From assembly GCF_000737575.1 (NCBI RefSeq), contig NZ_CP006270.1, positions 1,057,163 through 1,121,162 on the forward strand: 64,000 bases of DNA, read 5' to 3'. Both the position numbers and the translations under genes were made by a program. Below are positions 9,902-19,862 of the stretch, piece after piece. This DNA comes from Synechococcus sp. KORDI-49. Lineage in GTDB: Bacteria > Cyanobacteriota > Cyanobacteriia > PCC-6307 > Cyanobiaceae. Each line of letters opens with the position of its first letter. Positions within the stretch are counted from its first letter, which is position 1. The notes under the pieces are model-generated. The model worked only from the letters and a program-made list of their open reading frames with translations. It ran no database searches and had not been told where the DNA came from.

Positions 9902-12802
9902 ATGACAGTGACCGCCAGCAGCGGCAGCCCGCGCGTGTCTCCCCAGCTGTTCGACACCCTGCCGCTCTCCAGCGTCCGTCAGGCCGAGCAGCAGGACCGC
10001 TTCCCCGAGCGGGTTGAGCTCGAGAACCTGGTCAATTTCTTCCGCAGCGGTCAGGACCGGATCGAGGCCTCGCGGATCATTGCCGCCAACGCCGAAACGA
10101 TCGTGGCCCGCGCGGCCAACAGAATCTTTGTGGGCGGAACGCCGCTGTCGTTCCTGGAGGCTCCCCTGAGCACCGGCGAGATCGGCGGACGTCCCAGTGG
10201 AGAGGAGGGAACACCACTGGCGGCCGACCAGGTGGCGTTCGAGCAGTCGGTACGCACCTTCACCGGCGACGGCGGCACCACCAAGCGCGGCAATTTCCTC
10301 ACCCGCCTGCTGGACGGCGCCGGCGGCGACGCAGACGTGCGGGTGGTGCTGCCCACAGGCTTCAACGCCATCAGTGTGGCCAAGTACGGCCCTGCCTTCA
10401 TGCGCAAGTCCGTGCGCGACATGGGCTGGTTCCTGCGCTACGTCGGCTACGCCCTGGTGGCCGGCGATCCCAGCATCCTGGCGGTGAACACCCGGGGGCT
10501 GCGGGACATCCTTCTGGAGAACTGCTCCCTGGCCGCCACCAATGTGGCGCTGCAGGAGATGCGAGCCGCCTCCGCTCAGCTGCTGCGGGACCGCCCTGAA
10601 GCCCGGCAGCTGACGATCGACTGCTTCAACGTGCTGCTCCAGGAGCTGGCGATCCCCACCCCCAGCACCAAGCAGCGGCAGGGCAGCAGCGTGCAGCAGG
10701 GTCTGCAGCTGCCGGCCATCTATGCCCTCGCCGCCGAAGGCCGCCAGCTGTTCGAGATGCGTCCCGGCCTGTCCGGTGCCGAAAAGGGCGAGATCATCCG
10801 CGCCGCCTACCGCCAGGTGTTCGAGCGCGACATCGTCAAGGGTTATTCCCAGAGCCCCTGCCCCGACAAGGCCAGCCAGGTGACCCAGGGGCAGATCTCC
10901 ATGCGCGAATTCATCCGCGCTCTCGGCCGCAGCAAGGAATACCGCCAGCAGTTCCACGACGGATTCGTGAACAGTCGGGTGGTGGAGCTGGCCTATCGCC
11001 ACTTCCTCGGCCGCGGCATCAGCTCGCTGGAGGAATTCCGCAAATCCTTCGCCATCCTCAGCGACCAGGGCCTCAACGGTCTGGTGGATGTGCTGGTGAA
11101 CTCCGCCGAATACGCCCAGACCTTCGGTGAAGAAACCGTTCCCTTCCTGCGGGACCTGGGCACCGAAGCCCAGGAAAGCGCCGGCTGGGGCTCCAACCGC
11201 AAGCTGTTCAACTTCAGCGCCCCCTTCGACGGAGCGCCGCAGTACGTCACGCTTTACGCCTCCTACCGGCAACCCTTCGCCGATCAGCACGTCTACGGCG
11301 GTGGCAACGATCCGGTGGCCAATCAGTACGGCGCGATCTTCCCCAGTGCCACGGCGTCGGTGAGCACCCGTCCGGCTCCCTACGGCTACGACAGCCGTCG
11401 CCTGCTGGTGAGCAACGGTCTGAACAGCCCGGGACAGCTGGACAGCGCCAGCTTCCGCAGCAGCCGTCCCCGCAAGGTGGGGCCACGGGTGGTGCGCCTG
11501 CAGCAGATCGCCACCGGCGGCAACGTCAATCCGAGCCGCGGCGGCCAACCGAGCGTTCGCAACACCGAATCCAGCACCCAGGCGGTGATCAATGCCGTCT
11601 ACGTGCAGGTGCTGGGCAACGCCGGCTACGCCGGTGAGCGCATGGGCTCGGACGAGGCGCGGCTGGAGAACGGCGACATCTCCCTGCGCGACTTCGTGCG
11701 CTGCGTCGCCCGCTCCGATGCGTTCCGCCGCCGTTACTGGAGCGGCCTCTACATCGTCAAGGCAATCGAGGTGATGCATCGCCGCCTGCTGGGCCGGCCC
11801 ACCTTCGGCCGCTGGGAAATCGATTCCCTGTTCGATACCGCTGCCCGAAAGGGCTTCTACGGCGTGGTCGATGCCCTGATCAACAGCCAGGAATACAACG
11901 AAAGCTTCGGTGAGGACACCGTTCCCTTCGAACGTTTCATCACCCCCGGAGATCTTTCCGTCCGCCGGACGCCCACCTTCAAGCAGGAGGTGAAGACCTT
12001 CGGTTACGACAGCTCCGGCCTGGTGCTTGGCAATCGCCCGGAACCGACGGCAGCCACTCAGTTCCGCAGCAGCGGCAGCGTCACCAAGCGCAACCTCAAG
12101 GGTCGTTCCCAGGGGGCTCCTCAGGGCTGGTCCACCATGGCGAGCCGCTTCAGCCAGGGCCCCGATCTGGCGAAGAGCCTGCGGCAGATCCGCCTGGGCG
12201 AATCCATCCCTAGCCGAGCGTCCCGCAGCCGCAGCAAGGCTGCCGCTCCGCTGACGCCGATGACCGGGGCGCTGGCCATGCAGGGAGCGGAGGGTTACAA
12301 GCTGCGCGGCGGTCTTCCCGCCAACCTGACCCTGACCAGGCCCTGCGATGAAAGCGAGCTGCTCACGGTGATCGACGCGACCTACCGGCAGCTGCTCAAT
12401 CGCGTCCCGCTGGACAGCGAACGACTCCGGGAGGCCGAATCGCGACTGCGCAATGACGACATCAACCTGAATGGCTTCATCGAGGCGGTCGCCCTGAGTG
12501 AATCCTTCCAGGACCGCCTGTACCGCATGGCCCCGCTGAGGGCGGCATCGGCAGCCAGCCTGGCCCTGCTCGGACGGGCCGCCACCCCCTCGGAAGTCAG
12601 CCGCTTCCTCACGGTTCGCGCCGAATCCGGCCAACCCACTGCCGTGATGGAGCTGGTGGAGCAACGGCCTGATGGGGACGAGGTTCCTCGCACCGACGGC
12701 ATGAACACCCGATCCGGCGTCAGCCAGGCCACCCTTCAGCGCACTGCCGCACTGTATCGGGGCAGCGCCGGCATGACCCCTCCCACCGATGGCGCGATCT
12801 GA
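9902..12802 (+). CDS. apcE: Phycobilisome core-membrane linker ApcE (LCM)
   Basis: 966 residues. The N-terminal phycobilin-like domain (about 1-250) carries the chromophore Cys208 in ENCSLAATN, with the conserved RDMGWFLRYVGYALVAGDPSI ahead of it. Three linker (REP) repeats follow at about 293-418, 558-683 and 817-925, each with the FVR/FIRALGRSxxYR and LGRxxxxxEE type signatures, joined by Ser/Arg/Gly-rich arms. Three repeats imply a tricylindrical core. The protein anchors the core on the thylakoid and is a terminal energy emitter. The frame is open 46 codons upstream, but MTVTASSGSPR at 9902 matches the family start. The opposite strand is open for 963 codons by codon bias. Confidence 0.97.
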   Translation: MTVTASSGSPRVSPQLFDTLPLSSVRQAEQQDRFPERVELENLVNFFRSGQDRIEASRIIAANAETIVARAANRIFVGGTPLSFLEAPLSTGEIGGRPSGEEGTPLAADQVAFEQSVRTFTGDGGTTKRGNFLTRLLDGAGGDADVRVVLPTGFNAISVAKYGPAFMRKSVRDMGWFLRYVGYALVAGDPSILAVNTRGLRDILLENCSLAATNVALQEMRAASAQLLRDRPEARQLTIDCFNVLLQELAIPTPSTKQRQGSSVQQGLQLPAIYALAAEGRQLFEMRPGLSGAEKGEIIRAAYRQVFERDIVKGYSQSPCPDKASQVTQGQISMREFIRALGRSKEYRQQFHDGFVNSRVVELAYRHFLGRGISSLEEFRKSFAILSDQGLNGLVDVLVNSAEYAQTFGEETVPFLRDLGTEAQESAGWGSNRKLFNFSAPFDGAPQYVTLYASYRQPFADQHVYGGGNDPVANQYGAIFPSATASVSTRPAPYGYDSRRLLVSNGLNSPGQLDSASFRSSRPRKVGPRVVRLQQIATGGNVNPSRGGQPSVRNTESSTQAVINAVYVQVLGNAGYAGERMGSDEARLENGDISLRDFVRCVARSDAFRRRYWSGLYIVKAIEVMHRRLLGRPTFGRWEIDSLFDTAARKGFYGVVDALINSQEYNESFGEDTVPFERFITPGDLSVRRTPTFKQEVKTFGYDSSGLVLGNRPEPTAATQFRSSGSVTKRNLKGRSQGAPQGWSTMASRFSQGPDLAKSLRQIRLGESIPSRASRSRSKAAAPLTPMTGALAMQGAEGYKLRGGLPANLTLTRPCDESELLTVIDATYRQLLNRVPLDSERLREAESRLRNDDINLNGFIEAVALSESFQDRLYRMAPLRAASAASLALLGRAATPSEVSRFLTVRAESGQPTAVMELVEQRPDGDEVPRTDGMNTRSGVSQATLQRTAALYRGSAGMTPPTDGAI

Positions 12803-13210
12803 ACACAGCCCGACGCGTGACTGATACTTAATGCCGCCAATCAGGCGGCCGTTGTTCTCAACTTTCCCGGATGAAGTTTCACTTCGCCGGGTTACTCTTT
12901 ATGCTGCGGATCCGGCCGCAAGGGCCCAGCAAGACTGCTGCTGCAGCAATGGATCTGTTCACGCCGAAGCCGCCGTGAAGAACTGTTACCCGAGCAAAAA
13001 TACCGGGGCGTTGGCAGCGCAGAATGCCACAGCCGACTCCGACGGAACGAGCTCACGACAGTCAGTGTTGACCGTTGTGAACAACTCTCGCTCCTGACGC
13101 TTCGCTCCCCAGTCTCAGCCTTTAGTCTGTGACGCGATCCTTCGGGATCACCCCTTATTCACCGGATACCGGTCTCCTACGGGCGGCCGCTTGTTTCGAG
13201 GCAGAACTGC
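12803..13210 (+). promoter_or_regulatory. apcE-apcA intergenic region
   Basis: 408 bases without a gene. Two hairpins follow the apcE stop: GCCGCC/GGCGGC at 12833-12849 with a 5-base loop, and an imperfect stem from CCCGG to CCGGG at 12866-12891, followed by a T-containing stretch (GTTACTCTTT). They could end or attenuate the apcE message. Nearer apcA, TTGACC at about 13068 could be a -35 element, but no good -10 box is spaced from it. A GAGG at about -13 precedes the apcA start. The long leader suggests apcA-apcB-apcC is made from its own, much stronger promoter, as is usual. An 88-codon open frame here has no coding character. Confidence 0.5.
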
Positions 13211-13696
13211 ATGAGCATCGTCTCCAACTCGATCATCAACGCGGACGCCGAAGCCCGCTATCTCAGCCCTGGCGAACTCGACCAGATCAAGGCCTTCGTG
13301 ACCGGCGGACAACGTCGTCTTCGCGTCGCCCAGGTTCTGAGCGAGAGCCGTGAGCGCATCGTGAAGCAGGCCGGCGGCCAGCTGTTCCAGAAGCGCCCTG
13401 ACGTCATCTCTCCCGGCGGCAACGCCTACGGCGAAGAGATGACCGCCACCTGCCTGCGCGACATGGATTACTACCTGCGCCTGGTGACCTACGGCATCGT
13501 TGCCGGCGACGTGACCCCGATCGAAGAGATCGGCGTGATCGGCGCCAAGGAGCTCTACCGCTCCCTGGGCACTCCCCTCGAAGCCATGGCCGAAGCCGTG
13601 CGTGAGATGAAGACCGCCGCCATGGGTCTGCTGACCGGCGCCGACGCCGAGGAAGCCGGCACCTACTTCGATTACGTGGTGGGCGCTCTGTCCTGA
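13211..13696 (+). CDS. apcA: Allophycocyanin alpha subunit
   Basis: 161 residues, the full family length. The phycocyanobilin attachment Cys is Cys81 in [14 protein letters not shown], preceded by the conserved [11 protein letters not shown] loop. It forms the alpha-beta monomer with ApcB, building the trimeric discs of the phycobilisome core. The start [18 protein letters not shown] is identical in form to known ApcA. Only 42 bases separate it from apcB, and codon choice is strongly biased to C-ending codons, consistent with a very highly expressed gene. Confidence 0.99.
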   Translation: MSIVSNSIINADAEARYLSPGELDQIKAFVTGGQRRLRVAQVLSESRERIVKQAGGQLFQKRPDVISPGGNAYGEEMTATCLRDMDYYLRLVTYGIVAGDVTPIEEIGVIGAKELYRSLGTPLEAMAEAVREMKTAAMGLLTGADAEEAGTYFDYVVGALS

Positions 13697-13738
13697 TCGC
13701 AAGCCCTTCTCCCGACTTCCCGCCCCTCACACGGATCC

Positions 13739-14227
13739 ATGCAAGACGCCATCACCAACGTCATCAACAAGTCCGACGTCCAGGGCCTGTACCTGGACAC
13801 GGCTTCGATGAGCAATCTCGAGTCCTACTTCGCCAGCGGTGAACTGCGCGTGCGCGCCGCCGCCACCATCAGCGCCAACGCCTCCGCGATCATCCGCGAC
13901 GCCGTGGCCAAGGCTCTGCTGTACTCGGACATCACCCGTCCGGGCGGCAACATGTACACCACCCGCCGCTACGCCGCCTGCATCCGCGACCTGGACTACT
14001 ACCTGCGGTATTCCACCTACGCGATGCTCGCCGGCGACACCTCGATCCTCGACGAACGTGTGCTGAACGGCCTCAAGGAGACCTACAACTCCCTGGGTGT
14101 GCCCATCGGCGCCACCGTTCAGGCCATCCAGGCCATGAAGGAAGTCACCGCTGGCCTGGTCGGCCCTGACGCCGGCAAGGAAATGGGCGTGTATTTCGAC
14201 TACATCTGCTCCGGCCTCGGCAATTGA
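13739..14227 (+). CDS. apcB: Allophycocyanin beta subunit
   Basis: 162 residues. The chromophore Cys is Cys81 in [14 protein letters not shown]. Asn71 in [10 protein letters not shown] is the position that becomes gamma-N-methylasparagine in phycobiliprotein beta subunits. It ends [10 protein letters not shown]. It pairs with ApcA in the core. The gene lies 42 bases after apcA and 5 bases before apcC, giving the standard apcABC operon order. Confidence 0.99.
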   Translation: MQDAITNVINKSDVQGLYLDTASMSNLESYFASGELRVRAAATISANASAIIRDAVAKALLYSDITRPGGNMYTTRRYAACIRDLDYYLRYSTYAMLAGDTSILDERVLNGLKETYNSLGVPIGATVQAIQAMKEVTAGLVGPDAGKEMGVYFDYICSGLGN

Positions 14228-14232
14228 GGCCC

Positions 14233-14433
14233 ATGCGGTTGTTCAAAGTCACCGCCTGCATCCCCAGCCCTGAAAAGGTGCGGACGCAGCGCGAATTGCA
14301 GAACACCTTCTTCACCAAGTGGGTGCCTTACGACAGCTGGTTTGCTGAGCAACAGCGCATTCAGAAGCAGGGAGGCCGCATCATCAAGGTCGAGCTCTGC
14401 ACCGGCGGCCGTCAGGTCAACGTCGGCAACTGA
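14233..14433 (+). CDS. apcC: Phycobilisome small core linker ApcC (LC7.8)
   Basis: 66 residues beginning MRLFKVTACIPS and containing RTQRELQNTFFTKWVPYDSWF and RIQKQGGRIIKVEL, the hallmarks of the allophycocyanin-associated CpcD-like linker. It caps the core cylinders. An in-frame TTG at 14224 overlaps the apcB stop, but the ATG at 14233 gives the family N-terminus and is used. A strong hairpin terminator follows 19 bases after the stop. Confidence 0.97.
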   Translation: MRLFKVTACIPSPEKVRTQRELQNTFFTKWVPYDSWFAEQQRIQKQGGRIIKVELCTGGRQVNVGN

Positions 14434-14452
14434 TCACCACAACGATCACCTG

Positions 14453-14484
14453 AAAAGCCCGGCCCCTGTGGTCGGGCTTTTTTG
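14453..14484. terminator. Intrinsic terminator after apcC, possibly bidirectional
   Basis: AAAAGCCCG at 14453-14461 pairs perfectly with CGGGCTTTT at 14473-14481, and the T-run extends to 14484 on the plus strand. The A-run at the left arm gives a U-tract on the minus strand too, so the same hairpin can end both apcABC and the convergent tlyA-like gene, whose stop is at 14503. Confidence 0.9.
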
Positions 14485-14502
14485 TTGGCACCCAGGCCAT
14501 CG

Positions 14503-15321
14503 TCAGTGCTTGGCGAGCGTGCCCTCAACGAGCGCATCAAGATCCGGCAACGGCGGTGCCTCCGCTTCCGCCAGCCAGAGCACGTACTCGTGGTTGCCGG
14601 CCGGGCCAGTGAGCGGCGAGGCAACGATCCCTTGGGGGTGCCAGCCCAGCTCTGTGGCTGCGGCCATCACCAGCTCAATCGCATCGCGGTGGGCCGCCGG
14701 GTCGCGCACCACCCCGCCCTTGCCCACACGCTCCTTACCCACCTCGAACTGAGGTTTCACGAGCACCAGTGCCTCCGGTGCCCGCTCGGCTGCGGGCCTC
14801 AGCAACCGCCGCAGGGCCGGAAGGATCAACCGCAGCGAAATGAACGACACATCGGTCACCGCCAAGGAAGGCCAGGGATCGGTCTCGCCATAGAGCTGCG
14901 GCGGCTCCAGATGGCGCAGGTTGGTGCGCTCCCGCAGCACCACCCGTGGATCGGTGCGCAAGCTCCAGGCGGTTTGGCCATAACCCACATCAACGCCGTA
15001 GACCCGGCTGGCTCCGTGCTGCAGCAGGCAATCGGTGAAGCCGCCGGTGGAGATGCCGCCATCCAGGCACACGCGCCCATCCACCACGATCGGGAAAGCC
15101 TCCAGCCCGGCCAGCAGTTTTTCGCCGCCGCGGGAGACGAACCGGGGCGGCTGCTCCACCTGCAGCTCCAGGTCGTCCGAGACCTCCACTCCAGGCTTGT
15201 CGAGCAGCTGTCCGGCTCCATCGCGCACCTTGCCGGCGCGGATCAGCTGCTGCGCCTGCTGACGCGAGACCGCCAGACCGCGCGTCAGGAGCTGCAGATC
15301 AAGCCGCTGTTTTGACGCCAT
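14503..15321 (-). CDS. TlyA-family rRNA 2'-O-methyltransferase
   Basis: 272 residues. An N-terminal S4 RNA-binding domain (LDLQLLTRGLAVSRQQAQQLIRAGKV) is joined to an FtsJ/RrmJ-type methyltransferase domain (RFVSRGGEKLLAGLEAF, VCLDGGISTGGFTDCLLQ, LVKPQFEVGKE). This is the TlyA/hemolysin A architecture, which methylates 2'-OH groups of cytidine in rRNA. The S4 motif fixes the start at MASKQRLDLQ (15321), although the frame is open 51 codons further upstream. It converges on apcC with a shared terminator. Confidence 0.88.
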   Translation of the reverse strand: MASKQRLDLQLLTRGLAVSRQQAQQLIRAGKVRDGAGQLLDKPGVEVSDDLELQVEQPPRFVSRGGEKLLAGLEAFPIVVDGRVCLDGGISTGGFTDCLLQHGASRVYGVDVGYGQTAWSLRTDPRVVLRERTNLRHLEPPQLYGETDPWPSLAVTDVSFISLRLILPALRRLLRPAAERAPEALVLVKPQFEVGKERVGKGGVVRDPAAHRDAIELVMAAATELGWHPQGIVASPLTGPAGNHEYVLWLAEAEAPPLPDLDALVEGTLAKH

Positions 15322-15418
15322 TCCGTCATACAAGCAGAGCCGATCCCGAAGAAAACCGGGGATCCGGCCGGCGGATCCGTTTCTGCCGGGAGGATCTTTC
15401 CAACTCGCCCGACAGGAC

Positions 15419-15619
15419 GTGTCCGACCACCTTCCAACTTCAGCCAAGGTGGTGCCGCTGCTGCGGCCGGGCACCTTCGTGACCCTGGAGAACCAACCCG
15501 CCGACCTGCCGCCGTTTCAGTTGATTCAATGCCGAGGTGGACGCTGCTGGGTGCGCCAGCAAGCCTGGGGCCAGTACGTGCACTGGGAAGTGGAACACGA
15601 ACGCCTCAGAGCTGCCTGA
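15419..15619 (+). CDS. Small conserved hypothetical protein (66 aa)
   Basis: 66 residues with a GTG start at 15419. The sequence is predicted mostly beta (VVPLLRPGTFVTLENQP, PFQLIQCRGGRCWVRQQAWG, QYVHWEVEHERL), suggesting a small barrel. I believe similar short proteins exist in other picocyanobacteria, but no family name comes to mind and function is unknown. It lies between tlyA (divergent) and ftsW (same strand, 88 bases downstream). Confidence 0.6.
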   Translation: MSDHLPTSAKVVPLLRPGTFVTLENQPADLPPFQLIQCRGGRCWVRQQAWGQYVHWEVEHERLRAA

Positions 15620-15707
15620 GAGCTGCTCCACCAAGGGTTGAACGCGGTTCATTCTCTTCACTCAATGGCTTGGCAAAGCGACATTCACGCGGCTCAATAG
15701 GGCAGCG

Positions 15708-16931
15708 ATGATGCAGCAGGAGCCCTTGGTCACGGCCACCGTTTCACGCCGACGTTCCGCCCGTGATCGGGTGCGACAGCGTCCGGGGCTGTTCGAACGC
15801 CTGATGCCGCTGCCGTGGGAGTTATGGCCGGCGGAAGCCCGGCTGCTGATCGGTCTGGCCGCCTGCTGGAGCCTGGCTGGACTGGTGATTCTCGGTTCCG
15901 CCAGCTGGTGGGTGGCCCTGCGGGAGATGGGGGATGGCGCCTTTTATGTGAAGCGGCAGGCGGTGTGGCTGATCGCCAGCTGGAGTCTGCTGAGCCTCGC
16001 CCTCACCACCAACCTGCGTCGCTGCCTGAAATGGTCCGGCCCTGCCCTCTGGATCGGCTGCGTGATGATCGCCGCCACGCTGGTGATGGGCACCACGGTG
16101 AACGGAGCCAGCCGCTGGCTGGTGCTCGGTCCGCTGCAGATTCAGCCCTCGGAGCTGGTGAAGCCCTTTGTGGTGCTGCAGGCCGCCAATCTGTTCGCCC
16201 CCTGGAAACGGATCGGCCTGGATCAGAAGCTGCTCTGGCTGGCGAGCTTCGGCGCGCTGCTGCTGCTCATTCTCAAACAGCCGAACCTGTCCACCGCCGC
16301 CCTGATGGGCCTCACCCTCTGGATGGTTGCCCTGGCAGCCGGTCTGCGCTGGCGCAGTCTGCTGGGGACGGCCATCGCCGGCGGCGCACTCGGCACCGCC
16401 AGCATCCTGATCAACGAATACCAGCGCCTGCGGGTGGTGTCGTTCCTCGACCCCTGGAAGGACCCGATGGGGGATGGCTACCAGCTGGTGCAGAGCCTGC
16501 TGGCGATCGGCTCCGGCGGTCTGATGGGTCAGGGCTACGGCCTCTCGACCCAGAAGCTGCAGTACCTGCCGATCCAGAGCACGGACTTCATCTACGCCGT
16601 GTTCGCCGAGGAATTCGGCTTCGTGGGATCGCTGATGCTGCTGCTGTTCCTGATGCTGATGGCCTGGCTGGGGCTGCGGGTGGCGCTGCGCTGCCGCAGC
16701 AACCAGGCGCGGCTGGTGGCGATCGGCTGCTGCACGATCCTCGTCGGCCAGTCGATCCTGAACATCGCTGTCGCTTCCGGCGCCATGCCCACCACCGGCC
16801 TGCCCCTGCCGCTGATCAGCTATGGCGGTAACTCGCTGATGTCGAGCCTGGTGATCCTGGGGCTGCTGATCCGCTGCTCCCTGGAATCCACCGGCCTGAT
16901 CGGCGGCCGGGCCAGCGGTGCTCCTCGATAG
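15708..16931 (+). CDS. ftsW: Cell-division SEDS protein FtsW
   Basis: 407 residues with about ten membrane segments. SEDS-family signatures are present: NGASRWLVLGPLQIQPSELVKP, the acidic LPIQSTDFIYAVFAEEFGF region and the closing PTTGLPLPLISYGGNS. The protein is a lipid II peptidoglycan polymerase that works with a class B PBP at the septum. FtsW is preferred over RodA because of the PLPLISYGGNS ending and overall pattern, but the two are similar. The cytosolic N-terminus is Arg-rich. ATGATG at the start gives a double Met; either may be used. Confidence 0.88.
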   Translation: MMQQEPLVTATVSRRRSARDRVRQRPGLFERLMPLPWELWPAEARLLIGLAACWSLAGLVILGSASWWVALREMGDGAFYVKRQAVWLIASWSLLSLALTTNLRRCLKWSGPALWIGCVMIAATLVMGTTVNGASRWLVLGPLQIQPSELVKPFVVLQAANLFAPWKRIGLDQKLLWLASFGALLLLILKQPNLSTAALMGLTLWMVALAAGLRWRSLLGTAIAGGALGTASILINEYQRLRVVSFLDPWKDPMGDGYQLVQSLLAIGSGGLMGQGYGLSTQKLQYLPIQSTDFIYAVFAEEFGFVGSLMLLLFLMLMAWLGLRVALRCRSNQARLVAIGCCTILVGQSILNIAVASGAMPTTGLPLPLISYGGNSLMSSLVILGLLIRCSLESTGLIGGRASGAPR

Positions 16932-17051
16932 GCTGAACCTCCTAACAACACGGCCCCCCTGGACCTGCTGCTGCTCTCGGATCTGGCGCAACGCAGTGAG
17001 CAGCTGCTGAGCAGTGCCCTGGCGCAGCCCGGTCCACTCACCCTGGCCCTG

Positions 17052-17672
17052 GTGTTCGCCGGCGGCGCGCTCACCAGCCTGGGGCCCTGTTCCCTGTCTT
17101 TGCTGCCAGTGACCCTGGCCTACCTGGCGGGCTTCGAAGATGGTCAGACCCCCCTGCGGCGCAGCCTGGCCTTCTGCGGCGGCATCGTCGGCGCCCTGGT
17201 GCTGCTGGGGAGCCTCAGCGGCCTGCTGGGCCGCATCTACGGCCAGGTGCCGGCCCTGGTGCCCACCCTGGTGGCCGTGCTGGCGGTGGTGATGGGCCTC
17301 AACCTGCTGGGGGTGCTGAAGATCCCCCTGCCCGCGGGCCCCGATCCCGACAGCTGGCGCCAGAAGGTGCCCGCCCCGCTTGCGCCGGTGGCCGCCGGCC
17401 TGGCCTTCGGGCTGGCGGCATCCCCCTGCACCACCCCGGTGCTGGCGGTGCTGCTGGGCTGGATCGCCCAGAGCGGCCGGCCGCTGGTGGGCATCGTGCT
17501 GCTGAGCAGCTTCGGGTTCGGACAGGTGCTGCCCTTGCTGATGGCCGGCACCTTCGCCGCCAGCGTCCCCAAGCTGCTGGCGCTGCGGCCGATCGGCCGC
17601 TGGGTGCCGCCGGTGAGTGGCGTGGTGCTGCTGGCCACCGGGCTGGTGATGCTGCTGGCGCGCTGGAGCTGA
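17052..17672 (+). CDS. ccdA: CcdA-type cytochrome c biogenesis protein
   Basis: 206 residues from the GTG at 17052, with six membrane segments. The two redox Cys are in [11 protein letters not shown] and [11 protein letters not shown]. The protein carries reducing power across the thylakoid membrane to keep apocytochrome c haem-binding Cys reduced. The frame is open and protein-like back to 16932, just after the ftsW stop (translating LDLLLLSDLAQRSEQLL from a CTG at 16959), yet there is no ATG, GTG or TTG there, so the true start may be an unusual codon upstream. It is followed 13 bases later by ccs1, its system II partner. Confidence 0.88.
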   Translation: MFAGGALTSLGPCSLSLLPVTLAYLAGFEDGQTPLRRSLAFCGGIVGALVLLGSLSGLLGRIYGQVPALVPTLVAVLAVVMGLNLLGVLKIPLPAGPDPDSWRQKVPAPLAPVAAGLAFGLAASPCTTPVLAVLLGWIAQSGRPLVGIVLLSSFGFGQVLPLLMAGTFAASVPKLLALRPIGRWVPPVSGVVLLATGLVMLLARWS

Positions 17673-17685
17673 TGCAGAGGCGCCG

Positions 17686-18954
17686 ATGAGACGTCTGGCC
17701 GGCTGGCTCTCGGATCTGCGGGTGGCGATCGTGCTGCTGCTGCTGATCGCCCTGGCCAGCGCCGTGGGCACAGGCATTCCCCAGGGGGATCCACCCGCCA
17801 GTTACGTAGAGGCCTACGGCGACACGCCGTGGCTGGGCCTGCTGAACGGCGAGCAGGTACTGCAGCTGCAGCTGGATCACGTGTATTCCAGCGGCTGGTT
17901 CCTGGCACTGCTGGCCTGGCTGGGGCTGGCTCTGATCCTCTGCAGCTGGCGGCGGCAATGGCCGGCGCTGCAGGCCGCACGCCGCTGGATCGATTACCGA
18001 ACGCCGCGGCAACTGAGCAAGCTGGCGATCGCCGAGAGCCGCCCCTGCCCGGACCCTGCGGCGTCCCTCGAGCGGTTGCGGGCGGTGCTGAGCGCGCGGG
18101 GCTGGCAGTTGCAGCCAGGAGATCAGCGCCTGGCGGCCCGCAAGGGGGTGGCCGGTCGGGTGGGCCCGTTGCTGGTGCACACCGGCATGGTGCTGCTGAT
18201 GCTGGGGGCCGTCTGGGGCGCCCTGGCCGGCAACCGGCTGGAGCGCTTCCTGGCGCCGGAGCGCTCCCTGGATCTGCTGGCCCGCAACGGCGACAACCAG
18301 CTCACGATCACCCTGCAGAACTTCCAGGTGGAGCGGGATACAGCCGGACGGCCCGAACAGTTCCGATCCGATCTGCTGCTGGAAGGGCCCGGCGAACGGC
18401 TGGAACGGGAGATCAGCGTGAACCACCCGCTGCGGCACCGCGGCATCACCATCTATCAGGCGGACTGGTCGCTGGCGGCGATCGATCTGCAGATCGGCGG
18501 CAGCCCGGTGCTGCAACTGCCGCTGCAAACCTTCCCGCAACTGGGGGATCAGGTGTGGGGCATCGTGCTGCCCACCCGCCCGGACGGCACGGCCCCGGTG
18601 CTGCTGAGCCTCGAGAGCGAGCAGGGGCCGGTGCAGGTGTTCGGGGAGAACGGCGAGCGGATTGCGCTGCTGCGGCCTGGCGGCCCGGCAGAGGAGGTGC
18701 GCGGGCTGCCGCTGCGAGTGGCCTCGGTGCTGCCGGCCAGCGGTCTTCTGCTCAAGCGTGATCCCGGCGTGCCACTGGTGTATCTGGGCTTTGCCGTGAC
18801 GCTGCTGGGAGGTGGCCTCAGCCTGGTGGCCACCCGTCAGCTGTGGGCCATCGCCGACGACGGCCAGCTGCATGTGGGCGGCCTGTGCAACCGCAACCTG
18901 GCGGCATTCGCCCAGGAGCTACCCGGGCTGCTGGCGGAGGCTCAGCAGGGCTGA
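17686..18954 (+). CDS. ccs1: Cytochrome c biogenesis protein Ccs1/ResB
   Basis: 422 residues. The N-terminal helix [22 protein letters not shown] is followed by a second helix near 65-88, a third containing the conserved His ([17 protein letters not shown]), a large lumenal domain, and a last helix [20 protein letters not shown] near the C-terminus. This is the Ccs1/ResB layout of the system II haem lyase, which works with CcsA (not in this window). Its 3' end overlaps the convergent queF by 13 bases. Confidence 0.92.
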   Translation: MRRLAGWLSDLRVAIVLLLLIALASAVGTGIPQGDPPASYVEAYGDTPWLGLLNGEQVLQLQLDHVYSSGWFLALLAWLGLALILCSWRRQWPALQAARRWIDYRTPRQLSKLAIAESRPCPDPAASLERLRAVLSARGWQLQPGDQRLAARKGVAGRVGPLLVHTGMVLLMLGAVWGALAGNRLERFLAPERSLDLLARNGDNQLTITLQNFQVERDTAGRPEQFRSDLLLEGPGERLEREISVNHPLRHRGITIYQADWSLAAIDLQIGGSPVLQLPLQTFPQLGDQVWGIVLPTRPDGTAPVLLSLESEQGPVQVFGENGERIALLRPGGPAEEVRGLPLRVASVLPASGLLLKRDPGVPLVYLGFAVTLLGGGLSLVATRQLWAIADDGQLHVGGLCNRNLAAFAQELPGLLAEAQQG

Positions 18955-19349
18955 CGGCTGCCGTGGCTGACCCGCACCACGGTGTGGACATTGCCGCGGG
19001 GATTGAAATCCGCCTCCAGCTGCATCCACACCGGGTCCGTCGCCGCCACCAGGTCATCGAGGATGCGGTTGGTCACCTCCTCATGGGAGATGGACTGATC
19101 GCGGTAGCTGTTCACATACAGCTTGATCGCCTTCAGCTCCACCACCCGGGGACCGGGCTGATAGATCAGGCGCAGCACGGCGAAATCGGGATAGCCCGAG
19201 AAGGGACACTTGCAGGTGAACTCCGGCAACTCGATCGACACCTCATAGGGGCGGCCGGGCCTGGGATTGTCAAAGCAGATCAGTTCCGCCTCCGCGATCG
19301 CCCGCTCGCCGTAGAGCGGAGTGAGGGTCTGTTGATCGGTGGCGGTCAA
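18942..19349 (-). CDS. queF: NADPH-dependent 7-cyano-7-deazaguanine reductase QueF
   Basis: 135 residues, the short unimodular (type I) QueF. It reduces the nitrile of preQ0 to the amine preQ1 in queuosine synthesis. The nucleophile is Cys48 in CPFSGYPD. The NADPH/substrate signature [15 protein letters not shown]...HEE is intact, with the substrate-binding Glu in SHEEVTN. Full length for the family. It is divergent from glnB across a 119-base gap and overlaps ccs1 tail to tail. Confidence 0.95.
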   Translation of the reverse strand: MTATDQQTLTPLYGERAIAEAELICFDNPRPGRPYEVSIELPEFTCKCPFSGYPDFAVLRLIYQPGPRVVELKAIKLYVNSYRDQSISHEEVTNRILDDLVAATDPVWMQLEADFNPRGNVHTVVRVSHGSRQPC

Positions 19350-19807
<458 letters not shown>

Positions 19808-19862
19808 TCGGAACCCTTCGGCTCTTCGGATAGGTTTCAAGGAGATGGGGTGGTGTCCCGAG

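Noticed and set aside
9773-12664. 963-codon open frame antisense to apcE
   Set aside because: It mirrors a GC-rich gene with strong third-base C/G bias, which removes stops from the opposite strand. The protein is low-complexity (Ala, Gly, His, Gln) and has no known domain, while apcE is certain.
12831-13097. 88-codon frame in the apcE-apcA gap
   Set aside because: Covers the apcE 3' hairpins, has no ribosome-binding site or recognisable composition, and lies where a promoter and leader are expected.
15822-17777. 651-codon open frame antisense to ftsW and ccdA
   Set aside because: Gln/His/Gly-rich translation typical of antisense frames in GC-rich genes; it crosses two genuine membrane protein genes.
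17299-18873. 524-codon open frame antisense to ccs1
   Set aside because: Gln/Arg/Pro-rich antisense shadow of ccs1 without any domain.
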